A stretch of DNA of 64,000 bases from Rhodococcus erythropolis NBRC 15567 (GCF_001552595.1 NZ_BCRM01000001.1:1-64000), one strand, 5' to 3'. Positions 16,926 to 25,879 are shown, counted from the stretch's first letter. Numbers and translations are program-made. The notes: generated by a model not told the origin, from the letters alone.

Positions 16926-18110
16926 TCAAGGCGTAGCCGCAGCAATTCCAACCGCTTGCTTCATAGCCTGCGAGACATAGCCGGTGCCGATCTTGACGCC
17001 ACCCAGCCACTCGGTCAGACGAACTGCCTCGGCGTCGAGCGCCCGTTGCGCATCCGCGGACACGGATTCGAGTACTCGAACGTGGACCACTCCGGCGGCG
17101 TCTTGGATCCAGCAGCCCACGACACGACCGTCGACCCAAGCTGTGGTGCCGGCATTACCTCGGGTGTCGAAGAGTTGGTTGCGGTGCGGGCCGAGATAGA
17201 AGTCACGGTTCTTCCACCCCATGATCGTCGGGTCGAGCACCGGTAGGAGTGCCGCCCAAGGACCTGGATCACACACCGTGGCGACGTCATCCGGTAGTAA
17301 CCAGCCGGTGTTGCCACCGTCGAGTGAGACTGCAACGGCTTCGAGTTCGGCGAGGGCGGCCCGGACGACCGTCTTGGTCGAGCCCAGCCACCAGACGATG
17401 TCGTCTTCCGTCCCCGGTCCGAAGGAGTGGAGCCAGCGTCGGACTATTTCTCTGTATCCGTCTGCAGATTCGAGATCGATGGGGGCGTCGTCGAGCCAGT
17501 GTCGAGTGAGAGTCCACAGTGGGCGTGAGACGGGGAATCGGGCGGTGTTGGCGCCGCGCATGATGTCTGCGGTCGCCCCGAGGTGCGTGAGAACCCTGGG
17601 TGCCGACCAGATTTCGCCTGCCGAACCCTCGACCTTGACGTCGATCATCGGTACTGCCTGACGGACCTCGAGTGCGGAAAGTCCTTCAGGGGCATCGGTG
17701 AGCAGTGTCAGAACCTCCGCCCGCGCGCGATCGAGCCAGTCGTTGCCGTCGACGGCGATTCCGGCCTTGACGACATCCTTGGCCATTCGTGCGCGCTCGG
17801 TGTTCGCGACGCGGGCGGACGCACTCGACCACGCGGCCGGCAGCAAGTCTCGGGGAAAGGTGAAGAGCGTGCGGCGCATAGCCAATTGCTTCACGAGACT
17901 GCGTTGGTCGTACAAGGCGTTGTCGACGTCAGTGGCGTCCAATGACCGAACCCTCGCCCAGCAAGACAGATAGACAGTCGCTGATTCGGTGGCGTGCAGT
18001 ACCGTCATCGCCCGCGTGGCAGCTTCCGGAGAATCGACGCGGAACGAAGGCGCCAGCGCGTGACGTACTCCTATGCGTGCACGGCGTTCGTCGTCGGAAA
18101 CATGGCGCAT
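16926..18110 (-). CDS. Winged-helix DNA glycosylase, AlkZ/YcaQ-like (HTH_42)
   Basis: 394 residues. The sequence fits the HTH_42 family, whose characterised members (AlkZ, YcaQ) are glycosylases that remove alkylated or crosslinked bases. Visible marks are RVRSLDATDVDNALYDQRSLVKQLAMRRTLF early in the chain, where the family's catalytic Q-rich loop lies, and later winged-helix segments around TALAELEAVAVSLDG. ATG at 18110 overlaps the phosphatase stop as TGATG, so the genes are coupled. Genuine glycosylase activity is not certain for this branch. Confidence 0.72.
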   Translation of the reverse strand: MRHVSDDERRARIGVRHALAPSFRVDSPEAATRAMTVLHATESATVYLSCWARVRSLDATDVDNALYDQRSLVKQLAMRRTLFTFPRDLLPAAWSSASARVANTERARMAKDVVKAGIAVDGNDWLDRARAEVLTLLTDAPEGLSALEVRQAVPMIDVKVEGSAGEIWSAPRVLTHLGATADIMRGANTARFPVSRPLWTLTRHWLDDAPIDLESADGYREIVRRWLHSFGPGTEDDIVWWLGSTKTVVRAALAELEAVAVSLDGGNTGWLLPDDVATVCDPGPWAALLPVLDPTIMGWKNRDFYLGPHRNQLFDTRGNAGTTAWVDGRVVGCWIQDAAGVVHVRVLESVSADAQRALDAEAVRLTEWLGGVKIGTGYVSQAMKQAVGIAAATP

Positions 18111-18751
18111 CAGGCCATCGTGCCACAGGCCAAGTGCGTCGTATCGGCTAGTTGCGCGAGAGTTCGATTGCGCCAGTAGTCGTCGTGTTGGAGATGTGTG
18201 ATGGCCCCGGGCGTGGTCGCGAAGTTCGCAAACCCTGTGGCTTCGACGGGGATCTGCAGCCAGGCGGAGACGACGAATGTGTGTGCAAATCCGTGTGTTA
18301 CGACGATGTGATCGTGATCGAGTTCGGTCATCAGTTCGCGAATGCACTCGCCGACCCTTGATGCGATGTCGCGGCGGGTTTCGGCACCGGCAACGGGGCC
18401 ACGGTGATCGAGGCGGTTGTTGTCAGGAGCCGGAACCTGCCGCTGGGTCAGCCACGAGTTCGGGCGCCCTTCGGCTTCTCCGAAGCTGATTTCGCGCAAT
18501 CGAGAGTCTGTTGTCGCCGGAACATCGAGTGTCCGGGCGATGATCGCGGATGTCTCGGCGCACCGTTCGAGGTCGGAAGAGGTGATGCGGATCGGGCGCG
18601 AAGTTCCTGTGCGTCGACGTTTCAACTCTTCGGCGATCAACTCTGCATCGCGCCTGCCGGCGGGCGTGAGAACCGAATTGTGCCAACCTCCGACGATGTC
18701 CTGTGCTGTGTGTTCGGCACGAGGATGAGTGACGACGTAAAGATCCTGCAC
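18110..18751 (-). CDS. Histidine phosphatase-superfamily protein (variant RHG motif)
   Basis: 213 residues, phosphoglycerate-mutase-like fold. The usual phosphorylated His motif LVRHGE is here VVTHPRAEHT, keeping His but not the flanking Arg and Gly. The second His is kept in VVTHGFAHTF. The middle Glu region SFGEAEGRP and the conserved Arg in SSDLERCAET are present. GTG at 18751 has AGAAGGGG nearby. It overlaps the AlkZ-like gene by one base. It may be a small-molecule phosphatase; the substrate is unknown. Confidence 0.78.
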   Translation of the reverse strand: MQDLYVVTHPRAEHTAQDIVGGWHNSVLTPAGRRDAELIAEELKRRRTGTSRPIRITSSDLERCAETSAIIARTLDVPATTDSRLREISFGEAEGRPNSWLTQRQVPAPDNNRLDHRGPVAGAETRRDIASRVGECIRELMTELDHDHIVVTHGFAHTFVVSAWLQIPVEATGFANFATTPGAITHLQHDDYWRNRTLAQLADTTHLACGTMA

Positions 18752-18764
18752 GAGACCCCTTCTG

Positions 18765-20201
18765 TTACCCGACCGTTTCGGGCAACAGTATTCCAGGATT
18801 GAGGATTCCACGCGGATCCCAGGACGATTTGATCAGCTTCATGGCGGTGATGTCGGTTTCCGTGCGCCCCAGCGCTATCCACGGTGACTTCGCGCGACCG
18901 ATCCCATGCTCGGCGCTGATACTTCCGTGATGGGCGGAGACGAGTTCGAAGACCGTATCGGTCAGTTCGTGGGCGATGCTCGGTTCGGCGTCAAGAAGAT
19001 TCACATGGATATTCCCGTCGGCGAAGTGTCCGAACAACATTGGACGCACATGGACGAATCGTTCGGTGAGTACTTCGCGGAGGCTCTCGATGAACATGCC
19101 CATCACGGACAAGGGGACGGAGATGTCGAGTTTGACCACCGGAGTCGTCGATGAAGCGCTGATGCTTTCGGTATGGCTTTCTCGCAGAGTCCACAGCTTT
19201 CGAGCGGGGCCAGGCTCGACTGTCGCGTCCTCGATGAGATCGGCAGAGGCGGAGAGAACTTCGAGGAGTGACTCTTCCGTCTCGCGCGGCGATGACACCT
19301 CGATCAGGGTGTACATCGGTGACGGTGTTCCGAACGGGCGACGGGCATCGGTGTGTGCGCAGACGAGGGAGATGCCGTCGTCGGTCATGATTTCGGCGGC
19401 TTCGACGGTCAACCCGCTCTGGCGCACTCGATTACACAGCTGCAGCGCTTGATCGACGTCGCGCACACCCGCGAGCACGACCTGGGTGTCGGTCGCCGGG
19501 GTGACCAACTTCATCAGGACCTTGGTGACAATCGCGAGCGTTCCCTCACTGCCCGCAAGAAGCCCTGGGATGTCGTATCCGACATTGTCTTTGACGAGTG
19601 GAGTCCATCTACTCAGTACCGAACCATCGGCAAGTACTGCCTCGATCCCGAGTATCTGTGCCCGTGTATTTCCGTATCGGACCATGCGGGTGCCACCGGC
19701 GTTGGTTGCGACGATGCCGCCGAGGGTCGCGGATTCCTTTGATGCCAAATCGATTCCGAATCGGAGGCCGTGTGCGGAGGCCGCCAGGTCGGCGCGAGCG
19801 ACGGTCACGCCCGCACCGGCCGCGATTGTCCGGCCGATGGGGTCGACGGTCTCGATCGAATCCAAGCGCCTGGTGCTCAGCACCACTGATCCAGCCGACG
19901 GTATTCCGCCACCGACCAGTCCGGTATTTCCACCTTGTGGGGTGATGGGAATCCCGGCCTCGAAGCAGGTCGTGACGACGGCGGACACTTCGGCGGTGTC
20001 GGCCGGACGGACCACAGCTATTGCGTCACCGATCCAACGTCCCGTCCAGTCGCGTGTGTAACCCTCGATCAGCTCTGGATCGGTGAGGACGTGCGCTTCG
20101 CCGACGATCTCTGCGAGGGCGCTGACGATCTCTGCGAGGGTGCCGAGGAACCTCGCGTCCGTTGCAGGTTCGCGTGCTTCGACGAGTGTTCGGGGGCTCA
20201 T
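18765..20201 (-). CDS. FAD-linked 2-hydroxyacid oxidase/dehydrogenase (GlcD / D-2HGDH type)
   Basis: 478 residues. The PCMH-type FAD domain (about residues 50-225) has PQGGNTGLVGGGIP and the C-terminal FAD-oxidase domain ends GSISAEHGIGRAKSPWIALG with the conserved His-Gly-Ile-Gly. Enzymes of this family oxidise D-2-hydroxyglutarate, D-lactate or glycolate. ATG at 20201. An odd 7-residue duplication, LAEIVSA-LAEIVGE, sits just before the FAD domain and is visible as a 17-bp DNA repeat. It is divergent from a LysR gene that probably controls it. Confidence 0.88.
   Translation of the reverse strand: MSPRTLVEAREPATDARFLGTLAEIVSALAEIVGEAHVLTDPELIEGYTRDWTGRWIGDAIAVVRPADTAEVSAVVTTCFEAGIPITPQGGNTGLVGGGIPSAGSVVLSTRRLDSIETVDPIGRTIAAGAGVTVARADLAASAHGLRFGIDLASKESATLGGIVATNAGGTRMVRYGNTRAQILGIEAVLADGSVLSRWTPLVKDNVGYDIPGLLAGSEGTLAIVTKVLMKLVTPATDTQVVLAGVRDVDQALQLCNRVRQSGLTVEAAEIMTDDGISLVCAHTDARRPFGTPSPMYTLIEVSSPRETEESLLEVLSASADLIEDATVEPGPARKLWTLRESHTESISASSTTPVVKLDISVPLSVMGMFIESLREVLTERFVHVRPMLFGHFADGNIHVNLLDAEPSIAHELTDTVFELVSAHHGSISAEHGIGRAKSPWIALGRTETDITAMKLIKSSWDPRGILNPGILLPETVG
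20103..20140. repeat. 21-bp tandem duplication inside the FAD oxidase gene
   Basis: GACGATCTCTGCGAGGG occurs at 20103-20119 and again at 20124-20140. The 21-bp period keeps frame and duplicates seven residues of the N-terminal helix. Confidence 0.85.
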
Positions 20202-20308
20202 GTTCAACCTTGTGATCGTTCGGGGGACAGTTTTTTCGGGAGGCGAGCGGTGGAACAACCTGCACTCGATCCTCCGACCTCAGGTGATGCGCTGTCCAAG
20301 ACCAAGTA

Positions 20309-20337
20309 GTGACACCACCATCTGTTCTTCTTATAAT
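20309..20337 (+). promoter_or_regulatory. Near-consensus promoter giving a probable leaderless LysR mRNA
   Basis: GTGACA at 20309-20314, a 17-bp spacer, then TATAAT at 20332-20337. Six bases later the ATG at 20344 begins, at the expected transcription start. No Shine-Dalgarno sequence precedes the ATG. Confidence 0.7.
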
Positions 20338-20343
20338 CGCCGT

Positions 20344-21243
20344 ATGAACCTGCAGCGCGCACGCTATCTGATTGCTCTGTCGGATCACGGCAGCTTCACT
20401 CGCGCCGCCGCGAACGTCCACGTGGCGCAATCTGCACTCAGTCAGCAGATCAAGGTTCTCGAGCGCGAACTCGGAGTTCCTCTGGTGGACCGCCGAGGTC
20501 CGCAGTTCACTTTCACCGACGCGGGGCGGGTAGCGGTACGAGAGGCACGCTTCTTGCTCGGGTGCGCAGACCGGGCGGTCGAACGAATTCGATTGGCTGC
20601 ACGCGGTGTGGACGGGGAACTGCGCATCGCGTACACCCGGTCGTGGGCGGGTGGCGCCGTCGGGGATCTGGTCAGCACTTATCGCAAGCTCTATCCAGGC
20701 GTCGAAGTTGTCGTGCACCGGGGCACTTCGGCGCAGACTGTCGACCTCGTCCGAACCGGAGCCGTCGACATCGCGGTTGTGCGACCGCCGCTCGATGACG
20801 ACGATCGTGAACTTCCCCTGATCGTCCTCGACACCGAACCTATCCTGGTCGCCGTTCCCGTGGATCATCCGTTCGGGGATCGAACGACACTCGAACTCGG
20901 AGATCTGGTGGACATCCCCGTCGTATTCTGGCCCGAGGCGAATGCGCCCGGGATGTATTCGCGTACGCTCGAACAACTTTGGCCCGACAGCACTCCCAAT
21001 ATCGTTCGATTCGAGGCTGACGACGAGCAGGTTTTGCACGCCGTCTCGGACGGGGTGGGAATTGCGCCGATCCCGCAGGGGCGGGCCCGGATGCTCCGAA
21101 TCCCGGGTATTCATCTGTGTGAGATCGCCGGTATGCAGCCGACTCTCGAAGTTGCCGTGACCTACCGTCCGGACAACCCGAATCCCGCGCTTGCACCCTT
21201 CGTTGCGCTCGCCGAACGCGAAAGATCGTCAACCACTGTGTAG
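20344..21243 (+). CDS. LysR-family transcriptional regulator
   Basis: 299 residues. The N-terminal winged HTH (residues 1-60) reads GSFTRAAANVHVAQSALSQQIKVLERELGVPLVDR; the rest is a type 2 periplasmic-binding fold for a co-inducer. It is divergent from the FAD oxidase, the classical LysR layout, so activation of that gene by its substrate or product is likely. The ATG is six bases from a TATAAT box with no ribosome site, pointing to leaderless translation. Confidence 0.9.
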   Translation: MNLQRARYLIALSDHGSFTRAAANVHVAQSALSQQIKVLERELGVPLVDRRGPQFTFTDAGRVAVREARFLLGCADRAVERIRLAARGVDGELRIAYTRSWAGGAVGDLVSTYRKLYPGVEVVVHRGTSAQTVDLVRTGAVDIAVVRPPLDDDDRELPLIVLDTEPILVAVPVDHPFGDRTTLELGDLVDIPVVFWPEANAPGMYSRTLEQLWPDSTPNIVRFEADDEQVLHAVSDGVGIAPIPQGRARMLRIPGIHLCEIAGMQPTLEVAVTYRPDNPNPALAPFVALAERERSSTTV

Positions 21244-21265
21244 CACAAGTGATGCGCGGTGGGCC

Positions 21266-22345
21266 CTATCCGCCATCGAGGACCAGCATCATGGCCGTTG
21301 CGCGTGCCCGGTTCTCGATGGTGTCGACGTGGAATCCGACGTGCTGGGACAGCTTCGCCAATCGGTGCGCAACGCTGCTGTGATGAAGATGCATGGAATC
21401 GGCTGCGGCCCTCAATGTTCCGGATTGCAGGTATGCCCTCAAGGTTTCGAGTAGTTCTAATCCCTGTTTGGTATCGCCGATCTCTTCGGCAAGAACCAGA
21501 TCCGGTATTCGCGAGTGATCGATGTGTGATCCCGGTGCCAGGAGGTTGAGGGCGCCGAGATCGTCGGCGTTCACGATCGGTGTTGTTGCTGACGCCTGTG
21601 CACGAGCGAATCGTGCAGTGGTGAGTATTGTATTCACTTCGGAAGCGGAAGCAGCCAAAGATATTCCGGCGCGAATGGATGACGACAGTGCTGACTCGGA
21701 CAGCTCGGGTGTCGGTGCGAACGAACCCGCCACGAGATTCAGATACTCGCCATCAGCTTCTATCCCAACGGCTTTGCCAGGTGTGCAATCTTGCGAAATA
21801 ACAAGGTGTGCAGTGCCGCCGGCCGTGTCTGAGACTGCCTTGATTGCCATGACGCGGACTGGGGTTTGGGGTTCGATACCGAGACCGGCGCAGGAGGTGA
21901 GCACCGCGAGTTCATCCATCGGGAACAACAGATTTCGAGTGTGCTCGGCTTCGGTAGGCAAGCGTCGGGGTTGCAGGATTATCGCTGCGGTCAGGGCCAT
22001 TCGGTCGACGAGCATTTCGTCGAGCGGCAAGTGCGCACCAGGACGCTCGATCCATACTTTCCCGAGAACCTCGTCGTCTACAGCGATGTCCCTGGCGATG
22101 CTCGGAGGGAACTGGGGTTCGGGCGACCATCGGCCGCGTGGGTCACAACGGCGCAAATTCTTCTTGCTTCTACCGTGTTCCACGATCTCGATACCTACAA
22201 CGCAGTCCGCCAACTGCGCGCTCGCGCGAAGCAGAGATGCGGTGTCGGAGCCGTGCCGCACGAGCGTGTCGAAGTAATCGATGACACGTACCAGGCCTGC
22301 CGAGTCTGCATCGAGCTCGGCAAGCCGGTACATCAGTCCTTGCAT
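21266..22345 (-). CDS. PucR/CdaR-type transcriptional regulator
   Basis: 359 residues. The C-terminal helix-turn-helix (HTH_30) reads LRAYLQSGTLRAAADSMHLHHSSVAHRLAKL, typical of PucR, CdaR and related regulators of purine, sugar-acid or amine use. The central part resembles a GGDEF-like CdaR domain; the N-terminus has no clear match. An ATG four codons in (22333) is an alternative start with AAGGA before it. It lies just downstream of the esterase at 22355 on the same strand and may regulate it. Confidence 0.82.
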   Translation of the reverse strand: MQGLMYRLAELDADSAGLVRVIDYFDTLVRHGSDTASLLRASAQLADCVVGIEIVEHGRSKKNLRRCDPRGRWSPEPQFPPSIARDIAVDDEVLGKVWIERPGAHLPLDEMLVDRMALTAAIILQPRRLPTEAEHTRNLLFPMDELAVLTSCAGLGIEPQTPVRVMAIKAVSDTAGGTAHLVISQDCTPGKAVGIEADGEYLNLVAGSFAPTPELSESALSSSIRAGISLAASASEVNTILTTARFARAQASATTPIVNADDLGALNLLAPGSHIDHSRIPDLVLAEEIGDTKQGLELLETLRAYLQSGTLRAAADSMHLHHSSVAHRLAKLSQHVGFHVDTIENRARATAMMLVLDGG

Positions 22346-22354
22346 CTCGCAACG

Positions 22355-23326
22355 CTACGAGACAGGCGACAGCGAACGCAACCCTCTCCGGAGCGCAGTG
22401 AGGGCTTCGGCGGCACTTCTTTCGCTGACTGCTGCGGTCGCCACTAGTGCCGACCCGTGAAAGGTTCCGGGGAAGGAGTGCAATTCGACGCTGACTCCCG
22501 CATGCAGCAGTCGAAGGGCGTATTCGATTCCTTCGTCGCGAAGAGGGTCGAGTTCCATGGTGGACAGGTAGGTCGGCGGCAGACCGGTGAGGTCGGTCGC
22601 CCGGGACGGCGCAGCGTAAATGGAGACGTCAGGATCTTCGGGTCCTGAATACGACTCGCCGAGGTAGTACTTCCACGACAGGATGGCGTTGGGGCGGTGC
22701 CACAACGGTGTGTCGACGAAGTTCGTCATCGAGACAGTCGCCAGACGGTCGTCGAGTTCAGGAATTTCGAGGAATTGGAATGCCACGGGCACAACGCCCT
22801 CGTCGCGGGCTTTGAGGACAGTGCCTGCGGCCAATCCGCCGCCTGCACTCTGCCCGCCCACTGCGATGCGGCTGGGATCGACCCCCAGTTCCTCGGCATG
22901 GGCGTGGATGTAGAGGAGTGCGGCGTAGCAGTCGTTGACGGGGCCGGGAAAGGAGGTTTCGGGGGCGAGGCGGTACTCCACGTTTGCAACGGCGAATCCG
23001 AGTTCGCGCGCTACCTCGACACAAAATGGATCGCTGGACTCAGCGGTGCCGATTGCAAATCCGCCGCCATGGATCCAGAGCAGAACGGGGACAGAGCCGG
23101 CGGTGTTGTCCGGGGTGAAGAAACGAATCGTGACCTCCGGATCGCCGTCCAGGCCAGGAGCGGACAGTTCACGAAGCGAGACTCCGTCGAATGGCAGGTC
23201 GGCCAACATGGCGCCGATCAGAGCGTCGTAGGTGGCCCGCGCGTTGGGGAGGTCAGCGAAGTCCACCTTCGGGAGCATGGTGAGTGCTGCGGCGAGTTCG
23301 GGGTCGAGAGTGGGGAATGTTGTCAT
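22355..23326 (-). CDS. Alpha/beta-hydrolase esterase, HSL family
   Basis: 323 residues. The oxyanion motif HGGGFAIG (near residue 85), the nucleophile elbow GGQSAGGG (near 160), and the C-terminal Asp (DPLRDEG) and His (PGTFHGS) give a complete HSL-type triad. No signal peptide, so cytoplasmic. Such enzymes cleave short acyl esters. Gap of 9 bp to the downstream PucR-type gene suggests cotranscription. Confidence 0.88.
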   Translation of the reverse strand: MTTFPTLDPELAAALTMLPKVDFADLPNARATYDALIGAMLADLPFDGVSLRELSAPGLDGDPEVTIRFFTPDNTAGSVPVLLWIHGGGFAIGTAESSDPFCVEVARELGFAVANVEYRLAPETSFPGPVNDCYAALLYIHAHAEELGVDPSRIAVGGQSAGGGLAAGTVLKARDEGVVPVAFQFLEIPELDDRLATVSMTNFVDTPLWHRPNAILSWKYYLGESYSGPEDPDVSIYAAPSRATDLTGLPPTYLSTMELDPLRDEGIEYALRLLHAGVSVELHSFPGTFHGSALVATAAVSERSAAEALTALRRGLRSLSPVS

Positions 23327-23419
23327 GCACTCATCATCGATCCTGAATGTGGCCTACGTCACCAGTGGTTTGTAGGAAATCGGAAAGTCTTCTTCCGACG
23401 CCCGTCGGATCTCCCTAGG

Positions 23420-24013
23420 ATGACGCCGGTGGACAGAGTACATCTCGGGGTGGGTTCGAGCGATTCGGAAGTTGGGTCCAGGATCGGTGGACGCCCGCCG
23501 CAGGTTTTCGCTGGTCAGCCGATTTTGCAGACGCATGAGTATCTCTTGACGCTCGAGGCGCACACGGCTCCGTGGCTCGGTGCGCGAGAGCTTTCCGTCT
23601 TCATCCGTCGGGGATTCTCCATCGGCGACGACGACCTCGAATACCCGGACATCGGGGTCAGGGCAGTCCTGCACCCGCCGTCATCACGAAGTGCGGAATC
23701 GGCCGGCACTCACGAGGGCCTGGGGAGCGCGGCGTTGATCAATCGTCCCGCAGACGACGAAGTGATGCCGTTGGTATTGATCGCGCCGCAACCGGTGCTC
23801 ATACAAAATGAACCGTCCTACGCCGATGCCGTCGAGGCGGACGGGCATCGCTTCCTGTTCCAGATCAATGAAGAGGGATGGCCGGTGGTTGCCGAGCCGC
23901 AACCCGAGTTCGTCGAGGAATACCTGTTTGGCTACGGCTCGGTGTATTTCTACGGGAGCGCTGACGCGGCCGGACTCGCCGATGAAGTCGTGCCAGGATT
24001 TCTCGATTTCTGA
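23420..24013 (+). CDS. YwqG-like (DUF1963) protein
   Basis: About 197 residues from ATG 23420; GTG 23429 is as likely, with TAGGA eight bases before it. The start GSRIGGRPP and the C-terminal block FLFQINEEGWPVVAEPQPEFVEEYLFGYGSVYFYG resemble DUF1963/YwqG proteins, which open with an xxIGGxP motif and end with an FQID...G...G.xYF pattern. Function unknown; no catalytic residues are established. A frame continuing further upstream is only the antisense of the esterase gene. Confidence 0.6.
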   Translation: MTPVDRVHLGVGSSDSEVGSRIGGRPPQVFAGQPILQTHEYLLTLEAHTAPWLGARELSVFIRRGFSIGDDDLEYPDIGVRAVLHPPSSRSAESAGTHEGLGSAALINRPADDEVMPLVLIAPQPVLIQNEPSYADAVEADGHRFLFQINEEGWPVVAEPQPEFVEEYLFGYGSVYFYGSADAAGLADEVVPGFLDF

Positions 24014-24096
24014 GCTGCCAGACGACCTTTCTGCCGATACCGTGGGCAACGTATTCGACCGGCGGATTTGTCCTTCGAAAATTAGTTTCGGAAGTT

Positions 24097-24123
24097 TGTC
24101 GATCGGCGTCTTTGCCGTTCGAC
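24097..24123 (+). promoter_or_regulatory. Candidate ECF42-type promoter of the DGPF gene
   Basis: TGTCGA at 24097-24102, a 17-bp spacer and CGAC at 24120-24123. This matches the TGTCGA/CGA(T)C pattern I recall for ECF42 sigma factors. It lies 50 bp before the DGPF start codon, so the sigma factor encoded next would drive its own operon. Confidence 0.55.
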
Positions 24124-24172
24124 GTGTAGGCAGAGGGACCGAATGAGCGGTCCACAAACGAAGGAGATTCTC

Positions 24173-24601
24173 ATGAAGTACATGCTGATCATGCGTTCCA
24201 CCGACGAAGCCATCGAAGCATCCAAGGACATGGACTTCGACGAGATCATCGCCGCGATGGGGCAGTACAACGAGTCCTTGATCAAGGCCGGTGTGCTGCT
24301 GGCGGGTGAGGGATTGGCGATGGAGGAGGGATTCATCGTCGATTTCGAGTCCGATCCGCCGCTGGTCTCCGACGGCCCGTACGGCGAGACGAAGGAGTTG
24401 TTCTCGGGATTCTGGATCATTCAGACGTCGACCAAAGACGAAGCCTTGGAATGGGCGAAGCGCTGCCCGCTCGGGCCGGGAAGCAAGCTCGAGGTGCGCC
24501 GCGTGAGCGAGATGTCGGACTTCGATCAGGACAACGAGTACATCCAGAAGGAAGCCGGCTGGCGTGAAGAGCTCGGTACCGATCGTCCGGTCGCAGGCTG
24601 A
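24173..24601 (+). CDS. DGPF/YCII-domain protein paired with an ECF42 sigma factor
   Basis: 142 residues. Starts MKYMLIMRSTDEA and carries SDGPYGETKELFSGFWII, a DGPY version of the DGPF signature of YCII-related proteins. AAGGAG seven bases before the ATG at 24173. The family is a ferredoxin-like fold, possibly binding small ligands; in actinobacteria it is commonly encoded next to and controlled by ECF42 sigma factors. The sigma factor gene follows after three bases. Its biochemical role is not known. Confidence 0.85.
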   Translation: MKYMLIMRSTDEAIEASKDMDFDEIIAAMGQYNESLIKAGVLLAGEGLAMEEGFIVDFESDPPLVSDGPYGETKELFSGFWIIQTSTKDEALEWAKRCPLGPGSKLEVRRVSEMSDFDQDNEYIQKEAGWREELGTDRPVAG

Positions 24602-24604
24602 ACC

Positions 24605-25879
24605 ATGACCGACGAGGCGGTGCGAGAAGAAACGAGAAAGGCTGTCGACGCGGTCTGGCGAATCGAATCCGCGAAGATCGTCGCCACGTTGACTCGCACC
24701 GTCGGAGATCTTGATCTCGCCGAAGACCTGGCAGCGCAGGCTCTGCTCGAAGCTGTCGAGCAGTGGCCTGCCACCGGAGTTCCCCGAAATCCCGCTGCCT
24801 GGCTGACTTCCGTTGCGACGCGTCGAGCAATCGACGGGTGGCGACGACGAGAGAGGCTGGACGAGCGCTACGCCCACTTTGCGCGTGAACTCGAGAACGA
24901 CGCTTCGCATTTCGACGACGTCAGCTGGGATCCGGATCGGATCGACGACGACGTCCTCCGGCTGATGTTCATCGCCTGCCACCCGGTGTTGAATCGAAAA
25001 GCGCAGGTGGCCTTGACTCTTCGGGTTGTAGGCGGGTTGACCACCGAAGAAATTGCGAAGGCATTCCTGACGCCGACCGCGACAGTTCAGCAGCGGATAG
25101 TCCGTGCGAAGAAGGCGTTGACCGCATCGAAAGCGGTTTTCGAAGTTCCAGGACGAGAAGAGTTTTCGAGCAGGCTGAGCGCCGTCCTCGGAGTCCTGTA
25201 CCTGGTGTTCAACGAAGGTTATGCAGCCAGCTCGGGGGACGAGTGGATGCGGGCGGACCTGAGTGCTGAAGCTCTGCGGCTCGCGCGAATACTCGCCGAA
25301 TTGGTCCCCGGGGAATCCGAGGTACACGGCCTTGTTGCGTTGATGGAGCTGACAGCCTCGAGATTCGGCGCTCGGACAACCTCGAGAGGTGAGCCCATCC
25401 TGCTGGCGGACCAGGACCGGACTAGGTGGGACCGCCTACAGATCTCGCGTGGGCTTGCGGCGCTGGAACGAGCTGACGCCGTCGGGCGTGGACGTGGCCC
25501 GTACGGTTTGCAGGCAGCGATAGCCGAATGTCATGCGCGAGCAGCAACTTTCGATGACACCGATTGGAAGAAGATAGTCATCCTCTACGAGGCGTTGGCG
25601 CAACTGGCCCCATCGCCCGTGGTCGACCTCAATCATGCGGCGGCGGTATCCATGGCATACGGTCCTGGCCCTGCGCTCGAATTCGTCGACAAGCTTGTCG
25701 CTTCAGGTGAATTGACCGGGTACCACCTGCTTCCCAGTGTTCGGGGGGAGTTGCTCAGTCAGCTCGGCCGATCCGAGGAGGCTAGAACCGAACTCCTCGA
25801 AGCAGCGAGGCTGGCCGGGAACGAGCGTGAGCGTGCAGTATTGGTCGCGAAAGCAGATGCGCTGCTGTCGGATCAGTAG
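24605..25879 (+). CDS. ECF42-type RNA polymerase sigma factor with C-terminal extension
   Basis: 424 residues, more than twice a normal ECF factor. Sigma region 2 (about residues 20-85) has LAEDLAAQALLEAVEQWPATGVPRNPAAWL and region 4 (about 125-175) VGGLTTEEIAKAFLTPTATVQQRIVRAKK. The long C-terminus (residues 185-424) is helical, including LNHAAAVSMAYGPGPALEFVDKL, and is TPR-like, as in ECF42 and related groups that lack an anti-sigma factor. None is encoded nearby. It is coupled to the DGPF gene and probably directs its transcription. Confidence 0.88.
   Translation: MTDEAVREETRKAVDAVWRIESAKIVATLTRTVGDLDLAEDLAAQALLEAVEQWPATGVPRNPAAWLTSVATRRAIDGWRRRERLDERYAHFARELENDASHFDDVSWDPDRIDDDVLRLMFIACHPVLNRKAQVALTLRVVGGLTTEEIAKAFLTPTATVQQRIVRAKKALTASKAVFEVPGREEFSSRLSAVLGVLYLVFNEGYAASSGDEWMRADLSAEALRLARILAELVPGESEVHGLVALMELTASRFGARTTSRGEPILLADQDRTRWDRLQISRGLAALERADAVGRGRGPYGLQAAIAECHARAATFDDTDWKKIVILYEALAQLAPSPVVDLNHAAAVSMAYGPGPALEFVDKLVASGELTGYHLLPSVRGELLSQLGRSEEARTELLEAARLAGNERERAVLVAKADALLSDQ

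Noticed and set aside
22697-23419. Upstream extension of the YwqG-like gene
   Set aside because: Antisense to the HSL esterase; the family-like sequence begins only near 23420.
23684-25327. 547-residue open frame on the minus strand across the YwqG-like, DGPF and sigma factor genes
   Set aside because: It is antisense to three recognisable genes, has no family motif, and reflects GC-rich third-position bias.
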